NCBI GenBank assembly: GCA_003567495.1
Contig: PWZK01000258.1
Location: 1 to 8,929, forward strand
DNA: 8,929 bases
Reading direction: 5' to 3'
Source of the DNA: Candidatus Brocadiaceae bacterium
Lineage (GTDB): Bacteria; Planctomycetota; Brocadiia; SM23-32
Position numbers and translations under genes: made by a program. Every line of letters starts with the position of its first letter. The stretch's first letter is position 1. The notes below the pieces were generated by a model, which was given only the letters and a program-made list of their open reading frames with translations, ran no database searches and was not told the origin of the DNA. Below are positions 6,441-8,929 of the stretch, in pieces.

Positions 6441-6505
6441 TGCTTTTAAGATTTAACATAACAGTCGGTTATATTAATTTTGCCGTTGGTTTATGAAATA
6501 TGCGG
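6441..6505 (-). repeat. 65-bp gene-end element, copy at ychF 3' end
   Basis: Read on the minus strand, this stretch is 60/65 identical to 8718-8782 downstream of recO, with no gaps. Its first 20 bp are identical in both copies. It overlaps the last four codons and stop of ychF. It contains a 10-bp stem (6477-6468 with 6462-6453), then a second weaker stem CTTAAAA/TTTTGAG (6450-6430). See also the copy at 8718-8782. Confidence 0.8.
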
Positions 6506-7615
6506 TTTAAACCTGAACAGAACTACGTTTCCGTCTTTTATCACGTACTCCCGGCCCTCGGTACGCACGTGCCCTTTTTCCCGTGCGGCGGGAAACGAAC
6601 CGTATTCCATCAGTTCCTCGAAGCCGACCACCTCGGCGCGTATAAATCCTCGTTCCATGTCCGTGTGAATGCGTCCCGCCGCCTGCCGAGCCGTCGTGCC
6701 TCGGGGCAATTCCCAAGCGCGCGTCTCCGGGCCTTTAACGGTGAAAAAAGTGATGAGCCCGAGCGCTTCATAGGCGATTTTTGCAACTTTCCCAAGCGCC
6801 GATCGATCAATGCCCAGTTCGCTCATAAACATCAGAACATCTTCCGGATCTTCCAGCTCGCTCAATTCATATTCAAGTTCAGCGCATACAAATTCATGTC
6901 TGAACCTGTTTGCGGCGGCGAAATCTTTGAATTCGGCCACGGCACCTTCCGCCACGAGGCCGTCGCCCGCGATGTTGACAGCCTGCTGCTCGGAGATGTT
7001 GGCGATGTAAATAACCGGTTTGGTTGTAAGGAGGCCCAGTTCCCTGCTCAGAGCCGCTTCTTCTTTGCTCATATCCAGTTCTCCGGCAAAACTCCCCTCA
7101 CGCAAAGTTGCAGCGACTTTATCGAGAAAAAAAAGCTGCTTTTCAGCGTCTTTTTCGCCGGTTCGGGCTTTTTTACGGGCATCATCCTGCCGGTTTACGA
7201 CTTTTTCCAGGTCTTTTAACACGAGTTCGCTGTTGACTGTTCTTATGTCGCGGGCGGGATCAAGCCTGCCGTACGCGTGAGCGACCTCATCGTCCTGGAA
7301 AAGCCTCACGACATGCGCTATCGCATCGACCTGTTGTATATGGCCTAAAAATTCATTTCCCAGTCCCTCGCCCCTGCTAGCGCCGTTGACCAGCCCGGCG
7401 ATATCGACAAATTCTATCTTTGCAGGTGTTAGTTTTTTCGGTTTCAGCGCGACTGCAAGCTCATTGAGCCTTTCATCCGGCACGGCAAGCACGCCCACAT
7501 TTGGCTCTATCGTGCAAAAAGGATAGCCGGCCACTTCGGCACCGGCGCCTGTCAGGGCATTGAAAAGTGTTGATTTACCCACATTCGGCAGCCCGATAAT
7601 CCCGCAACTGAACAT
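6491..7615 (-). CDS. ychF: Obg-like ATPase YchF
   Basis: This 374-residue P-loop protein of the Obg/YchF family hydrolyses ATP rather than GTP and associates with ribosomes; in E. coli it is linked to the oxidative stress response. Visible motifs are Walker A GLPNVGKS (8-15), DIAGL (71-75, the G3 motif) and NISE (206-209). NISE stands in place of the GTPase NKxD and underlies the ATP preference. A coiled-coil insertion covers about 128-190, and the C-terminal TGS domain runs from about 286 to 369. Family members usually end at FRFNV or similar; here the protein ends FRFK followed by PHIS, and these last residues are encoded by the start of the repeat element at 6441-6505. The ATG at 7615 has GGAGG 6 nt upstream. 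It is divergent from recO. Confidence 0.97.
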   Translation of the reverse strand: MFSCGIIGLPNVGKSTLFNALTGAGAEVAGYPFCTIEPNVGVLAVPDERLNELAVALKPKKLTPAKIEFVDIAGLVNGASRGEGLGNEFLGHIQQVDAIAHVVRLFQDDEVAHAYGRLDPARDIRTVNSELVLKDLEKVVNRQDDARKKARTGEKDAEKQLFFLDKVAATLREGSFAGELDMSKEEAALSRELGLLTTKPVIYIANISEQQAVNIAGDGLVAEGAVAEFKDFAAANRFRHEFVCAELEYELSELEDPEDVLMFMSELGIDRSALGKVAKIAYEALGLITFFTVKGPETRAWELPRGTTARQAAGRIHTDMERGFIRAEVVGFEELMEYGSFPAAREKGHVRTEGREYVIKDGNVVLFRFKPHIS

Positions 7616-7651
7616 CTACAGCCTCCCCGGTTTGACCACGTTTTTTCGCAT
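7616..7651 (-). CDS. Possible 11-codon leader ORF of ychF
   Basis: On the minus strand an ATG at 7651 is preceded by GGAGGAG and opens a frame encoding MRKNVVKPGRL. It ends in TAG, which is immediately followed, in the same frame, by the ATG of ychF. The ychF ribosome binding site lies inside this short ORF. The arrangement would couple or gate ychF translation, and read-through of the TAG would extend YchF by 12 residues. A chance occurrence is quite possible because the ORF is so short. Confidence 0.3.
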   Translation of the reverse strand: MRKNVVKPGRL

Positions 7652-7665
7652 TTTCTCCTCCAGAT

Positions 7666-7694
7666 ATGATAGCACCGCATGGAAATTAAAACAA
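7666..7694 (-). promoter_or_regulatory. Candidate promoter of ychF
   Basis: On the minus strand TTGTTT (7694-7689) and TATCAT (7671-7666) are separated by 17 bp. The -10 box matches five of six consensus positions; the -35 box is weak beyond TTG. The -10 box lies about 50 nt upstream of the ychF ATG and just before the candidate leader ORF. Confidence 0.35.
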
Positions 7695-7701
7695 TCGAAT
7701 C

Positions 7702-7730
7702 TTGATTAATATACGCTGTAAGGTTATCAT
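7702..7730 (+). promoter_or_regulatory. Candidate promoter of recO
   Basis: TTGATT (7702-7707) and TATCAT (7725-7730) are separated by the ideal 17 bp. They match the sigma-70 consensus at four and five of six positions. The promoter faces recO, leaving a leader of about 130 nt that contains the repeat remnant at 7744-7784. It stands back to back with the candidate ychF promoter. Confidence 0.45.
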
Positions 7731-7743
7731 TGTTTGTAGGTAT

Positions 7744-7784
7744 TTAGTTAACCACGTGTGTTTTTGCATATACCAGTAGGGGCG
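7744..7784 (+). repeat. Decayed left half of the 154-bp MITE-like element
   Basis: Aligned with 2046-2085 this stretch matches at about 33 of 41 columns. The match includes a core, AACC(A/G)CGTGTGTTTT(T)GCATATA, that differs by one substitution and one inserted T, and the following GTA(G/A)GGGCG. Weaker similarity (CAGGGG(A/G)CGTTT) continues to about 7823. The palindromic stem of the intact copy is lost here and no right terminus is found. It lies in the recO leader. Confidence 0.5.
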
Positions 7785-7867
7785 GAGCGTTTTTTTCCCA
7801 TTTCAGGCGTCCAGGGGACGTTTTTCGACAACACAGGCGATTGTTTTGATTTTTTTTATAAGGAAAA

Positions 7868-8716
7868 GTGAAAAGCTCAGATACAGATAGAAAGGGAGGG
7901 CGCTCCATTTCGGAGGGTATATGTCTGCGGCGACTTGATTACGGCAATACCAGCCAGGTAGTTTCATTCCTTACGCCCGGGGCCGGGCGTATAGACTGTA
8001 TGGCAAGAGGCGCCTGGAGGGCGCCGAAGAAGGGGGTCGCCGCCGGAATCGATCTTTTGGCTAAATACAGACTGCATTACAAAACTTCCCGTCACGGCAG
8101 CCTCGACACTCTGCTTGATTTTTCGATGATCGAACATTTCGGCGGATTAAGATTGTCGGCGGGCAGGGCTATATGCGGATATTACGGCGTGGAGCTTATG
8201 CGCAATTTTACCGCACATGAGCAGGATTGCGGCCAACTTTACGGAGTCTTTTTAGATAAGCTAAGACAGTTTGCAGCAGGAGAGAGGCTCGGAACCGGTG
8301 TTCTGGAGCTGGAAATAGCCGCTCTCAGACACTACGGATCATGTCCTGATTTTTCATGCTGTGCAGAATGCCGGGGTAGCTGGGAAAAGGTCGCTCCGTC
8401 CCATTTCTGCGCCCGGAGGGGTGGAGTTCTCTGCCGGCATTGCGGAGAACCTCGGGGTGGCAAAATGATGCCGGACGTTTACCCGGCACATAAAGTTTCC
8501 GCGGTGACTTTGCTGTGTCACCTCTGCCGCGAAACGGGTGGTGCCGGGGTTGCGGCCGAACCGGATGCTGCGGTTGCTGCGGGCAAAATATTGAGATATC
8601 ACATATCCCGGCTTCTCGGCAAAGAGCTCAGGATGTGGAAATATCTCCATGGCAGGCATTATACCCGTTCTCTGGCGAGAATGCGGCCCGGTTCCCCGGG
8701 CGTTGTCCCGAACTAA
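7868..8716 (+). CDS. recO: DNA repair protein RecO
   Basis: This is a 282-residue RecO, which works with RecR (and RecF) to load RecA onto SSB-coated single-stranded DNA in gap repair. The N-terminal OB-fold (about 13-90) begins SEGICLRRLDYGNTSQVVSFLTP, matching the family's opening strand and YGE-like turn. A helical domain follows. A zinc cluster is formed by CAEC (165-168) and CRHC (189-192), the usual C4 arrangement. The C-terminal helix IRYHI-type segment (242-262) also fits. The start is GTG at 7868 with AAGGA just 3 nt before; the spacing is short, and no in-frame ATG lies nearby before the conserved region. The length is a little above the usual 240-260 residues. It is followed directly by the 65-bp element shared with ychF. 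Confidence 0.92.
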   Translation: MKSSDTDRKGGRSISEGICLRRLDYGNTSQVVSFLTPGAGRIDCMARGAWRAPKKGVAAGIDLLAKYRLHYKTSRHGSLDTLLDFSMIEHFGGLRLSAGRAICGYYGVELMRNFTAHEQDCGQLYGVFLDKLRQFAAGERLGTGVLELEIAALRHYGSCPDFSCCAECRGSWEKVAPSHFCARRGGVLCRHCGEPRGGKMMPDVYPAHKVSAVTLLCHLCRETGGAGVAAEPDAAVAAGKILRYHISRLLGKELRMWKYLHGRHYTRSLARMRPGSPGVVPN

Positions 8717-8717
8717 C

Positions 8718-8782
8718 CCGCATATTTCATAAACCAAAGATAAAATTAATATAACAGACTGTTGTGTTAAATCTTAAAAGCA
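8718..8782 (+). repeat. 65-bp gene-end element, copy downstream of recO
   Basis: The element starts 2 nt after the recO stop. It is 60/65 identical, without gaps, to the ychF copy (6505-6441, minus strand). It contains the stem TTAATATAACA-GAC-TGTTGTGTTAA (8746-8770), with two T-G wobbles; in the ychF copy one wobble is a Watson-Crick pair instead. A second stem CTTAAAA-GCACA-TTTTAAG (8773-8791) begins within it. There is no G+C-rich stem followed by a T-run, so it is not a textbook terminator, though a transcript-end role is possible. Confidence 0.8.
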
Positions 8783-8863
8783 CATTTTAAGACCTTTTAA
8801 AATCACTCTCTGTATTTTAGCCTCAAAAAAACGGTTTACCCTGCGGGCGCATTCCCAGCGGCG

Positions 8864-8888
8864 CCTACTTTTTTTGAAAAAAAGTAGG
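8864..8888. repeat. 25-bp perfect palindrome, A/T-cored
   Basis: CCTAC plus seven T pairs with seven A plus GTAGG around a single G, giving 12-bp perfect arms. It is followed by an A-run rather than a T-run on the plus strand and by GC-rich sequence on the minus strand, so it is read as a palindromic repeat rather than a terminator. Just upstream, the reverse complement of 8832-8844 matches 13 bp at 44-56. The rest of 8783-8929 shows no gene. Confidence 0.6.
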
Positions 8889-8929
8889 ACAAAAAACTTT
8901 ACTTTTTATACGACAGAGTTTTTTGCTAA

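Noticed and set aside
6500..7280. Plus-strand open frames opposite ychF, the longest 239 codons
   Set aside because: They are antisense to a highly conserved gene and encode no recognisable protein.
8864..8888. Intrinsic terminator for recO
   Set aside because: The stem is A/T-cored, about 150 bp from the stop, and is followed by A rather than T on the plus strand.

Overview
This is a bacterial chromosomal window with seven well-supported protein genes of full length, one marginal leader ORF, and intergenic DNA unusually rich in short repeats. The organism cannot be named from the sequence. The genes are bacterial (RecO with a four-cysteine zinc cluster, YchF, clear Shine-Dalgarno sites). 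Short palindromic repeats fill almost every gap and repeat each other across the window. RecO carries an N-terminal 'TSQVV' stretch that reminds me of Planctomycetota or related PVC bacteria, but this is a weak impression.

Layout. Positions 163-1600 (minus strand) hold three consecutive Hsp20 small heat-shock protein genes, each with its own strong ribosome binding site, forming a compact operon with a likely promoter near 1658-1685. Positions 1601-2235 are non-coding and carry an inverted-repeat element (1681-1783), a long stem-loop (1899-1946) and a 154-bp MITE-like element with 18-bp terminal inverted repeats (2038-2191). A plus-strand gene (2236-3606) encodes a 456-residue protein that looks like an alpha/alpha-barrel carbohydrate-active protein. 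It converges, across a compound palindromic repeat (3723-3839), on a minus-strand five-bladed beta-propeller glycosidase-like gene (3885-4811). Just upstream of that gene on the same strand, 22 nt away, lies a DNA methyltransferase of probable N4-cytosine type (4834-6099) with no visible restriction partner.

Positions 6100-6490 are a repeat-filled gap. They are followed by ychF (6491-7615, minus) and the divergent recO (7868-8716, plus), with back-to-back candidate promoters between them.

The most interesting signal is a 65-bp element present at the 3' ends of both ychF and recO. The copies are 60/65 identical, lie in the same orientation relative to each gene, and share a conserved stem-loop with a wobble-to-Watson-Crick change. 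At ychF the element overlaps the end of the reading frame and supplies the last four codons and the stop. A second repeat family, with the 18-bp terminus G(C/T)AA(G/A)T-N2-TCAGTGAACC, occurs as two inverted ends of the 154-bp element and as a third copy at 6390-6407. A decayed relative of its left half lies in the recO leader. Together these suggest a genome being shaped by small non-autonomous repeats that land at gene ends and in leaders.
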